Positions 24,592-34,116 are shown, counted from the stretch's first letter. The stretch is DNA of 64,000 nucleotides from Butyricimonas synergistica DSM 23225 (GCF_000379665.1 NZ_KB903359.1:783475-847474), one strand, 5' to 3'. Made by a program: numbers and translations. Notes: generated from the letters alone by a model not told the origin.

Positions 24592-25834
24592 ATTTTATAT
24601 GTAATACCTCCTTATCCCGGTATCTCCCCATATCCGAGAGGATTACTTTTTCGCCGGTAGCCAATCCCTGCACGACCTCCACGTGTTCGAAGCCACTCTC
24701 GCCCAACACGACTTTCCGTTTCTCGGCACGGTCGCCGTTTACTACCCACATATCATAATCGCCTTTCCCCATGTAGTAAGCCCCCGTGGGAATCCGCAGC
24801 ACGGCGTCTTTCATGGCGTGGGTAACGTGTACATCCACCTTCAACCCCGAACGCAAACGGGTATTGGACTGATCTTCCAGAAACACGACGAACTTGATAA
24901 TCCCGTTATTTACCGAGGGCGTAACATTCCCCACCGAGCCAGAAAGCTTTTCGCTCCCGATCACCACGTTCACCCGGTTGCCAGTGGTGATCTTATCCGC
25001 GTAACTATCGGCTATCTCGCCCTCCACCTTGAAACTCGACAAATCGGACAGTATCGCCAAATTGCTTCCCTGCAACACGGAAGCCCCTACCTGATCGTTA
25101 ATCCAAGTCAGCGTGGCAGAACGGGGAGCCATGATCTGAGCCTCCCCCAACGTCTTGTACAACAAATCGATATTCCTCTTCGCTATCTTGTAATCCAATT
25201 CCAACGACCGGATTTCCGACTCGGAAGCACTCTGCTTGTTCTCGAACTTGCGTTTCAATTGTTCAAACTGCATTTGCTTCACCGTGTAATTCAACTCCGC
25301 CTCCCTCACCTTCTCTTTCGTGCTCGCCCCGATGCTATCTAGGTAACGCTCGTTATTCAACGACACCAGCGTGCGTTTCAGCGTCATCTCGTCAATATCG
25401 ATCTGCATCTTCATCTCCGCCAAATCGCTCGCTATCGTCTTCCGCTGCAAATCCAGCTTGCTCAACTGCATTTCCAACGATTCTTTCTTGGTTTCATAGT
25501 CCGTCCGTATCGTTTCCAGATCCAATTGCAACAGCGGCTCCCCCTTCTCCACCCGGTCGCCCGACTTCTTGTACACCTCCAACACCTTCGACGACACCGG
25601 GGAAGCAATGATCTCCTCGGCGAAAGGCACTATCTTTCCCGTAGCGTACACGGATACTTCCACGGCTCCCTCGTCCACCATCCCGAAGTTCACCTCCGCC
25701 CCTCGGATTTTAGGTTGAAACACGCCTACCAAAAACCAAAACACCACCATGCACAGCGCCACGGTAACAACGACCTTTATTATCAATTTCCTTTTACGCC
25801 GTTTTTTCATCTCCGGAGAAATAGCCAGATCCAT
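24590..25834 (-). CDS. Periplasmic adaptor of ABC-type exporter (HlyD/MacA family)
   Basis: A 414-residue membrane-fusion protein. One N-terminal membrane helix (IIKVVVTVALCMVVFWFLVGVF) is followed by the lipoyl half-motifs (ASPVSSKVLEVYKKSGDRVEKGEPLLQLD and IMAPRSATLTWINDQVGASV), a long coiled coil between them (about residues 110-235) and the beta-barrel/membrane-proximal domains. The C-terminus has GKGDYDMWVVNGDRAEKRKVVLG. It bridges the inner-membrane ABC permeases and the TolC-like channel encoded 3 bases upstream. Last gene of the operon. Confidence 0.93.
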   Translation of the reverse strand: MDLAISPEMKKRRKRKLIIKVVVTVALCMVVFWFLVGVFQPKIRGAEVNFGMVDEGAVEVSVYATGKIVPFAEEIIASPVSSKVLEVYKKSGDRVEKGEPLLQLDLETIRTDYETKKESLEMQLSKLDLQRKTIASDLAEMKMQIDIDEMTLKRTLVSLNNERYLDSIGASTKEKVREAELNYTVKQMQFEQLKRKFENKQSASESEIRSLELDYKIAKRNIDLLYKTLGEAQIMAPRSATLTWINDQVGASVLQGSNLAILSDLSSFKVEGEIADSYADKITTGNRVNVVIGSEKLSGSVGNVTPSVNNGIIKFVVFLEDQSNTRLRSGLKVDVHVTHAMKDAVLRIPTGAYYMGKGDYDMWVVNGDRAEKRKVVLGESGFEHVEVVQGLATGEKVILSDMGRYRDKEVLHIK

Positions 25835-25837
25835 AAC

Positions 25838-27304
25838 TTAATATTTTTCTTGTTCGTAAATAATATCCTCTTTTTTCTCGAAATCATACAAGGTCAACTT
25901 GCGCAAAGTGTAAAAATACACCCACGACGAGTATAACTGGCTGATATACGTCCGCCGGGCATTGTCCTGCTCGGTCTGTGCCGTGTTCAAATCAAGCACG
26001 CTGATCTGTCCCAGCACGAAAGTTTCGTAAGCCGTCTTGTACCGTTTCTGTGCCACCGTGTCAGCCAACCGAACGATCTCGTTCAGCCGATTCTGTTCCT
26101 GGTACTGTTTCACCGCCGTCAACACCTCCTGCTCGAAATTCAATGTTTCCTTCTCCATTTGCACTCTCGTGATCTCCTCCCGCGAACGGGCAAGTTCCAC
26201 CTGTCCCCTTCCTTTCCCCCAATTCAATATCGGGATACTGATTCCTAGGCTCACCGATTCCCGGTTACGCAGATTACGGTACGTGTGCTTGAAATCCCGG
26301 TCGCTTCCCGTGTAACCGATGGAAGCGTAGACATCCGCTTGAAACCCCCAGTTCGCTTTCGCCTGCGCCACCTGCTGCTGCGCTTGCAACATACGGCACA
26401 CCACATCATACCGGAAAGGATTGTTCCTGCTTGCCAACTCCATCACGTGCTTAAACGTCACCTCTATCTCCGGGCATTCCCCTGGTATATCCGGCACAAT
26501 CACCACCTGGTCGTTATACCCGAGGTAATTCCTCAAGGCAAACATCTTCTGATCGTACGCCTGCTCCGTCTGTATCAAGGAAGAAGAAGCATTCAGGTAA
26601 TTCAGTTTCAACTGCAACAAATCATTATCGGAAATCAATCCCCGTTCCCGCTTCCCTTGGGCTATCTGCATCAGTTTCTCCGAACTCGCCAGATTTTGCT
26701 TATCAATATTCACGTTAATCATCGCCAGCAACAAATCGAAATAGTACGATATAGCCTGTATCGCCACGTTCTCCATGCTCACGGCAAACTGTTGCTGAGC
26801 CTCCTTGTACTTCTCCGGCTCGATCTTCATGCTCCACTTCAAGGGATTCGCCGTGATCAACGGTTGCGAGAGCACCACGTTAAACGGCACGCTCATGTAC
26901 TCCGTCGCCCGCTCCCCATCCAACTGATCTACCCGTTCCAATTGCGACTGCAACGACAACTGCCCTCCCGTCAACGGGATATTCTGCGTTACCGACAATG
27001 ACAATTGCTCCGAAATCGAGTTACTCGAAACATACTTGTACGTCCCGTCCTCCTTCAAGTAACTCGACAGCGTCCGGTTGAAACTCGGCAACGTCCCCGT
27101 CAACTTCACGTTCGGCAACAAATCCGCCTTGTAATTCCTGTACTGCCAATACGACGCCCGCAACTGGCTCTTCGCCACCATCGCATCCAACGACTGCTCC
27201 TGTGCCAACCGTATCGCCTCCCCCAGCGAAACCACCTTCTGCTCCTGCTGCCCGAAAGCCGACAACACAGATAACAACCAACCTATCATCAAAACTATTT
27301 TCAT
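25838..27304 (-). CDS. TolC-like outer-membrane channel
   Basis: A 488-residue outer membrane efflux protein with signal peptide MKIVLMIGWLLSVLSAFG. Two OEP repeats are visible: LGEAIRLAQEQSLDAMVAKSQ opening the first, and VMELASRNNPFRYDVVCRML opening the second, each followed by a long helical hairpin; SVSLGISIPILNWGKGRGQVELARS closes the barrel region. It is 19 bases from the permease gene upstream and 3 bases from the adaptor gene. Forms the outer-membrane exit of the export complex. Confidence 0.93.
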   Translation of the reverse strand: MKIVLMIGWLLSVLSAFGQQEQKVVSLGEAIRLAQEQSLDAMVAKSQLRASYWQYRNYKADLLPNVKLTGTLPSFNRTLSSYLKEDGTYKYVSSNSISEQLSLSVTQNIPLTGGQLSLQSQLERVDQLDGERATEYMSVPFNVVLSQPLITANPLKWSMKIEPEKYKEAQQQFAVSMENVAIQAISYYFDLLLAMINVNIDKQNLASSEKLMQIAQGKRERGLISDNDLLQLKLNYLNASSSLIQTEQAYDQKMFALRNYLGYNDQVVIVPDIPGECPEIEVTFKHVMELASRNNPFRYDVVCRMLQAQQQVAQAKANWGFQADVYASIGYTGSDRDFKHTYRNLRNRESVSLGISIPILNWGKGRGQVELARSREEITRVQMEKETLNFEQEVLTAVKQYQEQNRLNEIVRLADTVAQKRYKTAYETFVLGQISVLDLNTAQTEQDNARRTYISQLYSSWVYFYTLRKLTLYDFEKKEDIIYEQEKY

Positions 27305-27323
27305 ACAACTTCCACTTTACAAA

Positions 27324-28502
27324 TTATTCCACCCTCATTGCCTCCACCGGATTCACCCTCGATACCTGATAAGCCGGATACCAAGCGCTAAACACCGAGA
27401 ACAACATCATCACCCCGACAGCCGCTCCCAACGCCGTCAAATTCACTGCCGAAAACGAATACACCCAGCAAAATAGAATACATCCCGGCACTAAAGCCAA
27501 CAAAGTCAACAAAACACTCTCAAAAATCACAAACCGAAACAATCTCACACACGTCGACCCCACCACTAATCGCAATGCAAACTCTTTCCGTCGCTTGGAC
27601 GAGTAAAGCCAAAACAAACCGAATGTTCCGATAAAAGCAAACACTAACAAAAAAATCGTAGGCACCCCAATAGCAAGCAACGTAATAAAAGTGTCTTGCA
27701 TATCATTAACTTTCCACTTCGTAACATCCCCAATCCACAACATCACATTATCTTTTCCCATCGTCTTATCTACCTCTTTTTGTACCAAATCCCGAAAAGC
27801 GTCTTCTTCTCCTTGCTTAACTCGAACCGCATATTCCGATCTATACCAATTTTGATACGGCACATACATTGGCATAATCAACACCGGAGGAGAAGGAAGC
27901 AATACCTCCTGTTTAATCCCAGCAACAATTCCCACCACGGTAAACTTCATTCCTCTAAAATATATTTTTCTCCCCATCCCTATTGTCCAACCAACCTCAT
28001 CTACCAATTGCCGAGTAACCACCACGGGAAAACTTCCATCCTCCAAGTGCATATCATCAGTTAACCACTCTCCTTCTTCCATCTTTGGAGAAAAAACTTT
28101 TTGCATATGCCCATCCACTTTTTTTATAAAGACTTTCATTCGTTTCCCCTCTACTCGAATAGAATCCCAAGGATTCATTTCTTCCGGTCGGGAATAGGGA
28201 GTCAAACACAGACTTTTTCCTATAGCCTCCACGCAAGAAGCATTCCGTATATCAGCTACAATTCTATCCATCTTTCGCTCTACCTCCTCTGCAGACCAAG
28301 ATTCTGTCGGTGACAATGGAAATAAAGCCAACTTTAACGTATTATCAGTATCCAACATCCCGGGAGAATAATACTGACTCATATTTTTTCCCACGGTAGT
28401 AAAACAAAATAATAATACTATAAACACGAATACTTGTTCTAAAAGCATTCCCCCGTACATTCTTTTCTGATTCAACATTAATGTAAAAATATGTCTTATC
28501 AT
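27324..28502 (-). CDS. MacB/FtsX-type ABC transporter permease (second)
   Basis: A 392-residue permease with one N-terminal helix, a large periplasmic domain (residues about 45-270) and three C-terminal helices (VPTIFLLVFAFIGTFGLFWLY, FVIFESVLLTLLALVPGCILFC, GVMMLFSVFSAWYPAYQVSRVNPVEAMR). The 'YPAYQVSRVNPVEAMR' tail is the FtsX/MacB signature that contacts the ATPase. Its start overlaps the stop of the first permease gene by 4 bases. The two permeases likely form a heterodimer with the separate ATPase, unlike MacB where ATPase and permease are fused. Markedly A+T-rich compared with the adaptor gene. Confidence 0.92.
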   Translation of the reverse strand: MIRHIFTLMLNQKRMYGGMLLEQVFVFIVLLFCFTTVGKNMSQYYSPGMLDTDNTLKLALFPLSPTESWSAEEVERKMDRIVADIRNASCVEAIGKSLCLTPYSRPEEMNPWDSIRVEGKRMKVFIKKVDGHMQKVFSPKMEEGEWLTDDMHLEDGSFPVVVTRQLVDEVGWTIGMGRKIYFRGMKFTVVGIVAGIKQEVLLPSPPVLIMPMYVPYQNWYRSEYAVRVKQGEEDAFRDLVQKEVDKTMGKDNVMLWIGDVTKWKVNDMQDTFITLLAIGVPTIFLLVFAFIGTFGLFWLYSSKRRKEFALRLVVGSTCVRLFRFVIFESVLLTLLALVPGCILFCWVYSFSAVNLTALGAAVGVMMLFSVFSAWYPAYQVSRVNPVEAMRVE

Positions 28503-29722
28503 TTCTCACCTCCTTTCAACATTTCCATTATAGAGTGTTTAATGGCTAACCAAGCTGGAATACCACCGGACAATAACGAAAACAACAACATCAAAGGCAA
28601 CGCACTAATAAAAAAAAGCGTCCAATCCAATTCTGGTAATAACGTCACCTCTCCAACCGAATTATTCAATGAACCCCATTTATCAATCCACCCACAAATA
28701 GGAAAAGTTAATAAAATCCCCCCTAACGTTCCAAGCACTACCAACAACAAATTCTCCATTAAAATGAACATAAACGCCTCCTTTTGAGTTGCTCCCAACG
28801 CCCGCTGTAAACCTATTTCACTATTTCGAAGACTGGCATTAGCCATACTCAATAAAATAATATTCAATATCGGTATAAGCAATAATATAACTAAAATCGC
28901 ACCTACCCCCGTCAATAACAAATCCCCGCCATATCTTCTTAACATCATCTGTTCCACCGTACAAATTGCTTTCACAGAACTTCGTTCTACATTACAATAC
29001 ACTTTTCCATATAACTGGAAAGCATCAGTTATGCTTTTCATCATCGCATCTACACTCATCTTCTCTGGGTAAAGAACATACGAACTCACGTAATCATTAC
29101 CTGTCGGAATATATTTATTAAATTTTTCAGGAACCCACAAAGAAATAGCCCCTCCTTGAGCAATGAAGGAAACATCTGCCACCACACCTGTGATCTTGTA
29201 AGTTTCTCCTTGAAATTGAATCTCCTGCCCGATAGCCTTACCCTCTCTAAAAAACTTTTTTGCCCAACGCTCGCTCACTATCATACAAGGCATTTGCATC
29301 TCTCCATCAGTAAACGAATGACCTTGAATAAATTCAAATTGAAACACATCCCAATAAGCCTTATCTATAAACAGAACGCCATAATCATAATTCCGCCCAT
29401 TCACCTTAACACTCGTAGCTTGATACTGATAACACGTGTAACACTCATAACCTTTGGCATTATTCATCAAAGTTCGAATGTCAGAGCTATTCAATCCTTT
29501 TACCGGAATATCAAACTCGTTTCTTAAAACCTCCGGAAGACTCACAGTCCGCTCTTTTGCAACGTTTGTGACAGAATTCCCCACAATCACATTCGTCACC
29601 TGCAACAATATCGTGATAAACACGAACGTCAACATCGTCCCGAACACGCAAAACCCGGCGTATGCCTTGTGGTGCATGATATTGTACCAAATCGGTTTGA
29701 AATAAATTCTTAACTTTCCCAT
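28499..29722 (-). CDS. MacB/FtsX-type ABC transporter permease (first)
   Basis: A 407-residue permease with the same topology as the downstream one: N-terminal helix (KAYAGFCVFGTMLTFVFITILLQ), periplasmic MacB-PCD-like domain with VSERWAKKFF and GEIQFQGETYKITGVVADV-like strands, and three C-terminal helices ending LSGGIPAWLAIKHSIMEMLKGGEK. The segment RNSEIGLQRALGATQKEAF is the conserved cytoplasmic loop of this family. Substrate unknown; Bacteroidetes members include peptide and antimicrobial exporters. Confidence 0.92.
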   Translation of the reverse strand: MGKLRIYFKPIWYNIMHHKAYAGFCVFGTMLTFVFITILLQVTNVIVGNSVTNVAKERTVSLPEVLRNEFDIPVKGLNSSDIRTLMNNAKGYECYTCYQYQATSVKVNGRNYDYGVLFIDKAYWDVFQFEFIQGHSFTDGEMQMPCMIVSERWAKKFFREGKAIGQEIQFQGETYKITGVVADVSFIAQGGAISLWVPEKFNKYIPTGNDYVSSYVLYPEKMSVDAMMKSITDAFQLYGKVYCNVERSSVKAICTVEQMMLRRYGGDLLLTGVGAILVILLLIPILNIILLSMANASLRNSEIGLQRALGATQKEAFMFILMENLLLVVLGTLGGILLTFPICGWIDKWGSLNNSVGEVTLLPELDWTLFFISALPLMLLFSLLSGGIPAWLAIKHSIMEMLKGGEK

Positions 29723-29751
29723 AACTAAAACTTATCAGAGAATCAACCTTC

Positions 29752-30417
29752 TCATAACACCAGCTTTCCGTCAAACAAGCGGAGGATTCGTCCCGTTTCC
29801 TGAGCCAATTTCTCGTCATGGGTGACCATCACGATCGTCGTTCCTTCCCGGTTTAAGCGAATCAAAATATCCATGATCTCCGCTCCCATCTTGCTGTCGA
29901 GGTTACCCGTCGGCTCGTCGGCAAGAATTACTTTCGGTTCCCCGATCAACGCTCTCGCTATCGCCACACGTTGGCACTGACCGCCGGACAATTGCGAGGG
30001 AAAATGCTTCAACCGATGCGTCAGCCCCACCTTTTCCAGAATCTCCAACGCCCTTTTCTTGTTCTCCGAATGGGAACTTCCTCGGCGGTACAACATCGGC
30101 AACAACACGTTATCCAACACGTTCAACGATGGGATCAAATGGAAACTCTGGAAGATAAAACCCAACTTCTGGTTCCGTATCCGAGCCATATCCTTATCGT
30201 ACAGCAAATCCGCCCGCACGTCATCAATAATCACCCAACCATCCGTCGGTTTATCCAACAGCCCCATAATATTCAACATCGTACTCTTCCCACACCCGGA
30301 AGGTCCCATGATGGCTACAAACTCTCCTTTTTCCACGGTCAGGTTGATATTCTCCAACGCCCGTGTTTCCACCTCTTTCGTGTAAAACGTCTTATTAATA
30401 TTCTCCAAGGTTATCAT
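29752..30417 (-). CDS. MacB/LolD-type ABC transporter ATP-binding protein
   Basis: A 221-residue ABC ATPase. Walker A GPSGCGKS (38-45), signature LSGGQCQRVAIARAL, Walker B VILADEP with the typical TGNLDS D-loop and switch His in MVTHD. The 'ADEPTGNLD' form is characteristic of MacB/LolD/FtsE ATPases. First gene of the five-gene export operon: ATPase, permease, permease, TolC, adaptor. The signature has C where R or Q is more usual (GGQCQR). Confidence 0.95.
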   Translation of the reverse strand: MITLENINKTFYTKEVETRALENINLTVEKGEFVAIMGPSGCGKSTMLNIMGLLDKPTDGWVIIDDVRADLLYDKDMARIRNQKLGFIFQSFHLIPSLNVLDNVLLPMLYRRGSSHSENKKRALEILEKVGLTHRLKHFPSQLSGGQCQRVAIARALIGEPKVILADEPTGNLDSKMGAEIMDILIRLNREGTTIVMVTHDEKLAQETGRILRLFDGKLVL

Positions 30418-30449
30418 ACGCTCTTCGTTTTAAGTTATCTTTTCCGATA

Positions 30450-30507
30450 CAAACATAGATAACCTCTTCCTAAAGAAGCCCCGGAAATTATTGTAAAAGT
30501 ATTGTAA
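30450..30507 (-). promoter_or_regulatory. Export-operon promoter with TTACAAT direct repeat
   Basis: On the minus strand, TATGTTTG (30450-30457) matches the -7 consensus 32 bases upstream of the ATPase start. Farther upstream the 7-mer TTACAAT occurs twice exactly 11 bases apart (30490-30496 and 30501-30507), spanning about -40 to -57, the usual position for an OmpR-type activator. The two-component system at 31.8-33.7 kb encodes such a regulator. Confidence 0.5.
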
Positions 30508-30528
30508 TTTTCAGCCGTGCTATTACAT

Positions 30529-31151
30529 TCACATACCGAATCGTGACGTATCCACCCGCTTGTTTTCCTTCTTTGTATATCCACCGAAGCGATACGAGAA
30601 ATGCACGGTGAACACCAGTGAATAAAAAGCATTATCCATATTCAAATTCTTATGCACCTTGAACGTGTTATCAAGTCCCCCGCAGAACAACCATTTCTTT
30701 CGGTTGAAAGGTATATCAAAGAAATCATCACAGCGTCAACGCGTCTGCATCCCCGTCAAGGTCAAACGGGAATCCAACCACTCCCCAACCTTGAAAGGCA
30801 ACACGGCATTCATTCCCCATGCCTGCATATAATCCCAATTCAGATTCTTATAGATTAACACAGTACAATAACCCCGGCATCTTTCCCCGCGCCTTCCTGC
30901 TGTTTGGTTTTATACAACAGGTGTTGAATAATCAAGTGATAGCGTTCCGGCTGGTGATCCAATAAAAACACCCCATCCGCGTTTGATATGGAAGCCCCGA
31001 TATAAACAGAATCCATCGTCTGCAACACGACAGTTGCCCCGTCTATGGGTTATTGCTTGCTATCCAAGATCTTACCTGTTATTGTTTGGGCTTTTATCGT
31101 AACAATAGTAATAAATATACATGAAATTGAAAGAATCAATCTTTTCGTCAT
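30529..31151 (-). pseudogene. Decayed outer-membrane beta-barrel/TonB-receptor-like gene
   Basis: Reading leftward from ATG at 31149-31151, the peptide opens with a signal (MTKRLILSISCIFITIVTIKAQ) and a carboxypeptidase-regulatory-like start (TITGKILDSKQ), then meets an in-frame stop; the same domain continues (PIDGATVVLQTMDSVYIGAS, NADGVFLLD), then more stops and frame changes. The left end encodes the C-terminus of the family (NAFYSLVFTVHFSYRFGGY, KRVDTSRFGM, stop at 30529). Normal members exceed 700 residues, so most of the receptor core has been deleted. It lies just upstream of the export operon and in the same orientation, which suggests a former functional link. Confidence 0.8.
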
Positions 31152-31198
31152 CGCCTATTCCTTTAGAAATTTAATTCCCCAAACCATCCTCATCCCTG

Positions 31199-31594
31199 TT
31201 ACTCCGTCAAACACAATTCAGACCAATTATCTGAATACAACCCCACCCGGTTTCCCTCGCAGTCCGTGAAAACTGAGAAATATCCCATCCCTTCGGCTTC
31301 TATCTTTGTTTTCGGAAGAACGACCTTTCCCCCTCGTTTACCAATGATTGCCAGTGTTGATTCCATATTCTCAACCCGCAAACTGATAAGTACTCCCTGT
31401 ACGGACGGATTAAAGCCCGTAGCCCACGAAATAGCACCCGGACACTTTCCCCCTTCTTCGGGGAAAAACGCCATCTTCTCTGTTTCACACTCCATCGCAT
31501 TAAGTTTCAACCCGAAGACCTCTTCATAGAATTTTACAGCTCTGCCAAAATCCACGGCAGGAATCTCAAAAAATGCCACTAAGTTTTTAATCAT
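31199..31594 (-). CDS. VOC (glyoxalase/bleomycin-resistance) superfamily protein
   Basis: A 131-residue protein of the vicinal-oxygen-chelate fold: VAFFEIPAVDFGRAVKFYEEVFGLKLNAME (first beta-alpha-beta module) and GVLISLRVENMESTLAIIGKRGGKV...YFSVFTDCEGNRVGLYSD (second). The 'F.D.EGN.VGLYS' end is typical of the PhnB/YaeR-like group with unknown substrate. It stands between the decayed receptor and the two-component system. Confidence 0.88.
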   Translation of the reverse strand: MIKNLVAFFEIPAVDFGRAVKFYEEVFGLKLNAMECETEKMAFFPEEGGKCPGAISWATGFNPSVQGVLISLRVENMESTLAIIGKRGGKVVLPKTKIEAEGMGYFSVFTDCEGNRVGLYSDNWSELCLTE

Positions 31595-31834
31595 CTCTCA
31601 CTTTTTTAGTAAAACGAATTATTTCCTATCGATCGACACGGCAAAAATAAAGACTATTATTTCCCGAAAATTGTAAAAAACGGACATTCTCCAATTGTTG
31701 AAGAAAAGAACATGCAATAATACAACACCTTGCAAAATCAACCTAAAATAATTACTTTTACCCCGTCGTTGAAACAGCATACGTTCGCCAGCCGTTTATT
31801 GTAAACTTGTTGGAGCGACGCAGTGAAGGTGTAT

Positions 31835-33034
31835 ATGAAACATGATTTAAGGATAATAGGATATATTACATCTGCGATATTTATATTATTGTGGATCAAC
31901 CAATTATTTTCCGGAATCAAACTATACGAGAACGAGAAAACACAGTGGAAAATACACGTGGACTCCATTATTGACAATAATATCAAGGCATTGTCACTAT
32001 CGGACATTCATTCCGCCCCCGTCCCCACTTTTCTACAACTGGACAGCCTGCTACGCGGAAGCACACACTACCCCGTTCATTTCGTTATTCAACAAGTAGA
32101 CAGCAGTGGCCTGGAACTCTTTCACTATTCCCGCAACAGGGAAAACACGGCGAAAATGATTCACGCTAAAGCCTACCCGATAGCAGACCCCCCTGGCGAA
32201 ATACTGCTTGTTCACTACAATTTCCCGTTCGCGTACCTGCTGGAAAAATCATGGCAAGATATGCTTGCCATCGTGGCACTGACCTTGTTGCTCGTGTTCG
32301 GGTTACTATACTTGTCGCACGCCCAGCAACACCTGTCCCGCTTACAGGAACAAATGATAAAACAGGTAGTACACGACTGGAAAACCCCGCTTAGCAGCAT
32401 CTCCACGCTTGCCGAACTGGTGGAAAGAAAATCTATTGCCCCCGACGATGAACAAGGTCTAAAGAAAATACACTTGATCGAGGAAGAAGCAAACCGTCTA
32501 AAAATCAGTTCCCAACAATTACTGAAAACCCTTAGCGGACTCGCTCATCTTCAAATCAGCAGAAGCGAATTCAACTTGAAAGACGAATTACTCACGCTTT
32601 TAGAAAACCAACGCTTGGCAAACCATGGGCAGAAAGACCTCCGGCTACAATTACGCTATCTGGTGGAATCGGAAAACGCCTACGTTTCCCATTTCTACCT
32701 GTTGGGAGCCATCCAAAACCTGCTGGACAACGCTGTAAAGTACAGCGGAACCGCCCCCGAGGTCACCGTGATCTGTTATCAAAAGAGAGGAACGCTCGTC
32801 ATCGAGATCAGGGACAACGGCGTGGGAATCCCAAAGAAAAAACAAAAACACATATTCAACAAATACTATCAAGTCAATAAAGAAGATCCCGCCCCAGGAA
32901 AAAAAGGCTACGGTCTTGGTCTGAACTACGTCTACAACGTGGTGAAAGCCCACAAAGGAAGAATCACGGTAAACAGCACCCCGGGAAAAGGATCGACATT
33001 CACCATATACATAAGAAAATGGAAGAAAAAATAA
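31835..33034 (+). CDS. Membrane sensor histidine kinase
   Basis: A 399-residue kinase. Helix 1 (GYITSAIFILLWINQLFSGI) and helix 2 (AIVALTLLLVFGLLYLSHAQ) bracket a periplasmic domain of about 110 residues. H box: VVHDWKTPLSSISTLAELV (phosphorylated His). HATPase motifs: N box AIQNLLDNAVKYSG, G1 IRDNGVGIPKKKQ, G2 GKKGYGLGLNYV. Overlaps the response regulator gene by 16 bases. A GTG start four codons earlier is possible. Its H-box resembles RprX-type kinases of Bacteroidetes. Confidence 0.93.
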   Translation: MKHDLRIIGYITSAIFILLWINQLFSGIKLYENEKTQWKIHVDSIIDNNIKALSLSDIHSAPVPTFLQLDSLLRGSTHYPVHFVIQQVDSSGLELFHYSRNRENTAKMIHAKAYPIADPPGEILLVHYNFPFAYLLEKSWQDMLAIVALTLLLVFGLLYLSHAQQHLSRLQEQMIKQVVHDWKTPLSSISTLAELVERKSIAPDDEQGLKKIHLIEEEANRLKISSQQLLKTLSGLAHLQISRSEFNLKDELLTLLENQRLANHGQKDLRLQLRYLVESENAYVSHFYLLGAIQNLLDNAVKYSGTAPEVTVICYQKRGTLVIEIRDNGVGIPKKKQKHIFNKYYQVNKEDPAPGKKGYGLGLNYVYNVVKAHKGRITVNSTPGKGSTFTIYIRKWKKK

Positions 33035-33705
33035 AAATACTCTACGCTGAAGACAACACCACGGCAGCCATGATATACACTGAAATACTGGAAGAAGCCG
33101 GTTTCGACCTGACCATCGCCAAGGACGGCAACGAGGCATGGCAGAAATACGAGGCGGGAACATGGGATCTCTTGCTGCTCGACATGGATCTTCCCGGGAA
33201 AGACGGACACGAACTCATTCGCCTCGTCCGGGAAAAAGGCGACCAACTGCCGATCGTCATCCTTAGTTCCGTCAACCACAATCACGCCCTATACGAGGGA
33301 GCCGACGACTATCTCGTGAAAGGTTGCAGCGTGGACGACGTGAAAGCACGTCTGGATAAAGCCATCGCCCGTACCCATCGCCTGAACAAGGAAAAAGAAC
33401 AGGGACTTTTCCATCTTTCCCCCTCCACCACCTTCAACAAAAACAACCGCCTACTCGTCATTTCCGGCAAAAAAGAAGAACTGAAAGGCATGGAAGCCAA
33501 AATACTATGGTTATTCTGCCTGCGGATCAACGAAGTCATCTCCACGGTAGAAATGTGCGAAAACCTGTGGAACCTCTACTCCACGGACAAAGAAAAAGCA
33601 CTCACCCGCTACGTATGCCTATTGAACAAAAAACTGAAAGCCGACAAAACACTAGCCATACAAAACGAATTTGCCACGGGCTACAAACTAGTGAATGGAT
33701 TATAA
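33019..33705 (+). CDS. OmpR/RprY-type response regulator
   Basis: A 228-residue regulator. The receiver has the acidic residues in LYAEDN, phosphoacceptor D55 (LLLLDMDLPGKDG), Ser in VILSSVNH and Lys in DYLVKGCS. A winged-helix DNA-binding domain (about 130-228) contains KKEELKGMEAKILWLFCLR and KALTRYVCLLNKKLKAD...NEFATGYKLVN. 16-base overlap with the kinase gene, so they are coexpressed. By position, the TTACAAT pair before the export operon is a candidate binding site. Confidence 0.93.
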   Translation: MEEKIKILYAEDNTTAAMIYTEILEEAGFDLTIAKDGNEAWQKYEAGTWDLLLLDMDLPGKDGHELIRLVREKGDQLPIVILSSVNHNHALYEGADDYLVKGCSVDDVKARLDKAIARTHRLNKEKEQGLFHLSPSTTFNKNNRLLVISGKKEELKGMEAKILWLFCLRINEVISTVEMCENLWNLYSTDKEKALTRYVCLLNKKLKADKTLAIQNEFATGYKLVNGL

Positions 33706-33781
33706 CAACAATACTAATTCTCTTCTTCACCCCCGATCTACCGTTACGCTACCCCATGAACCAACCATGAACCAATCATGA

Positions 33782-33817
33782 ACGTATCATAAACGTAAAC
33801 GAGCGTTCATGATACGT
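33782..33817. terminator. Hairpin after two-component operon
   Basis: 33782-33790 pairs perfectly with 33809-33817 (9 bp), with a second 4-bp helix inside (AACG/CGTT). No T tract follows directly, so it may need Rho or serve as an mRNA end. Three ATGAAC-type repeats lie just upstream. Confidence 0.5.
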
Positions 33818-33936
33818 CTATGTTACGAGATTACTAGCTTTTTGGGGGCGACCAAGGGTAGACTATAGATTACCCTAGTATAATGAAGAGCCATATTGAA
33901 AAATAAAATCCATGAACGCAAAAAATGAGAAAAACA

Positions 33937-33968
33937 TTTGCATTATTCATTTATTCTTTCTTCCTTTG
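33937..33968 (+). promoter_or_regulatory. Promoter of the methionine cluster
   Basis: -33 TTTG at 33937-33940 and TTCCTTTG at 33961-33968 (one mismatch to TAnnTTTG), with a 20-base spacing. Transcription would start near 33975, shortly before the riboswitch. Confidence 0.55.
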
Positions 33969-34000
33969 TCCCGATCAATTCAATCTGCGAGGATTGTTTG

Positions 34001-34102
34001 AATTATAAAGAGGAGTCGAGAGAACAGGCTCATAGAAGCTCCGACAACCTGCAAAAGTTTGCAAGGTGCCAAAACCTGACCTGAGAACCAGGAGTTATAA
34101 TT
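34001..34102 (+). promoter_or_regulatory. SAM riboswitch (SAM-I / S-box)
   Basis: P1 is formed by AATTATAA (34001-34008) and TTATAATT (34095-34102). The core follows S-box order: AAGAGGAGTCGAGAGAACAGGCT, then GAAGCTCCGACAACCTGC, then AAGGTGCCAAAACCTG and GAGAACCAGGAG. Helix P3 (TGCAAA/TTTGCA) and P4 (CCTG/CAGG) both close. SAM binding should lower expression of the downstream homocysteine and methionine genes. About 355 bases separate it from the first large gene, so the expression platform or leader is unusually long. Confidence 0.85.
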
Positions 34103-34116
34103 TAAGCTGAAGAAAA

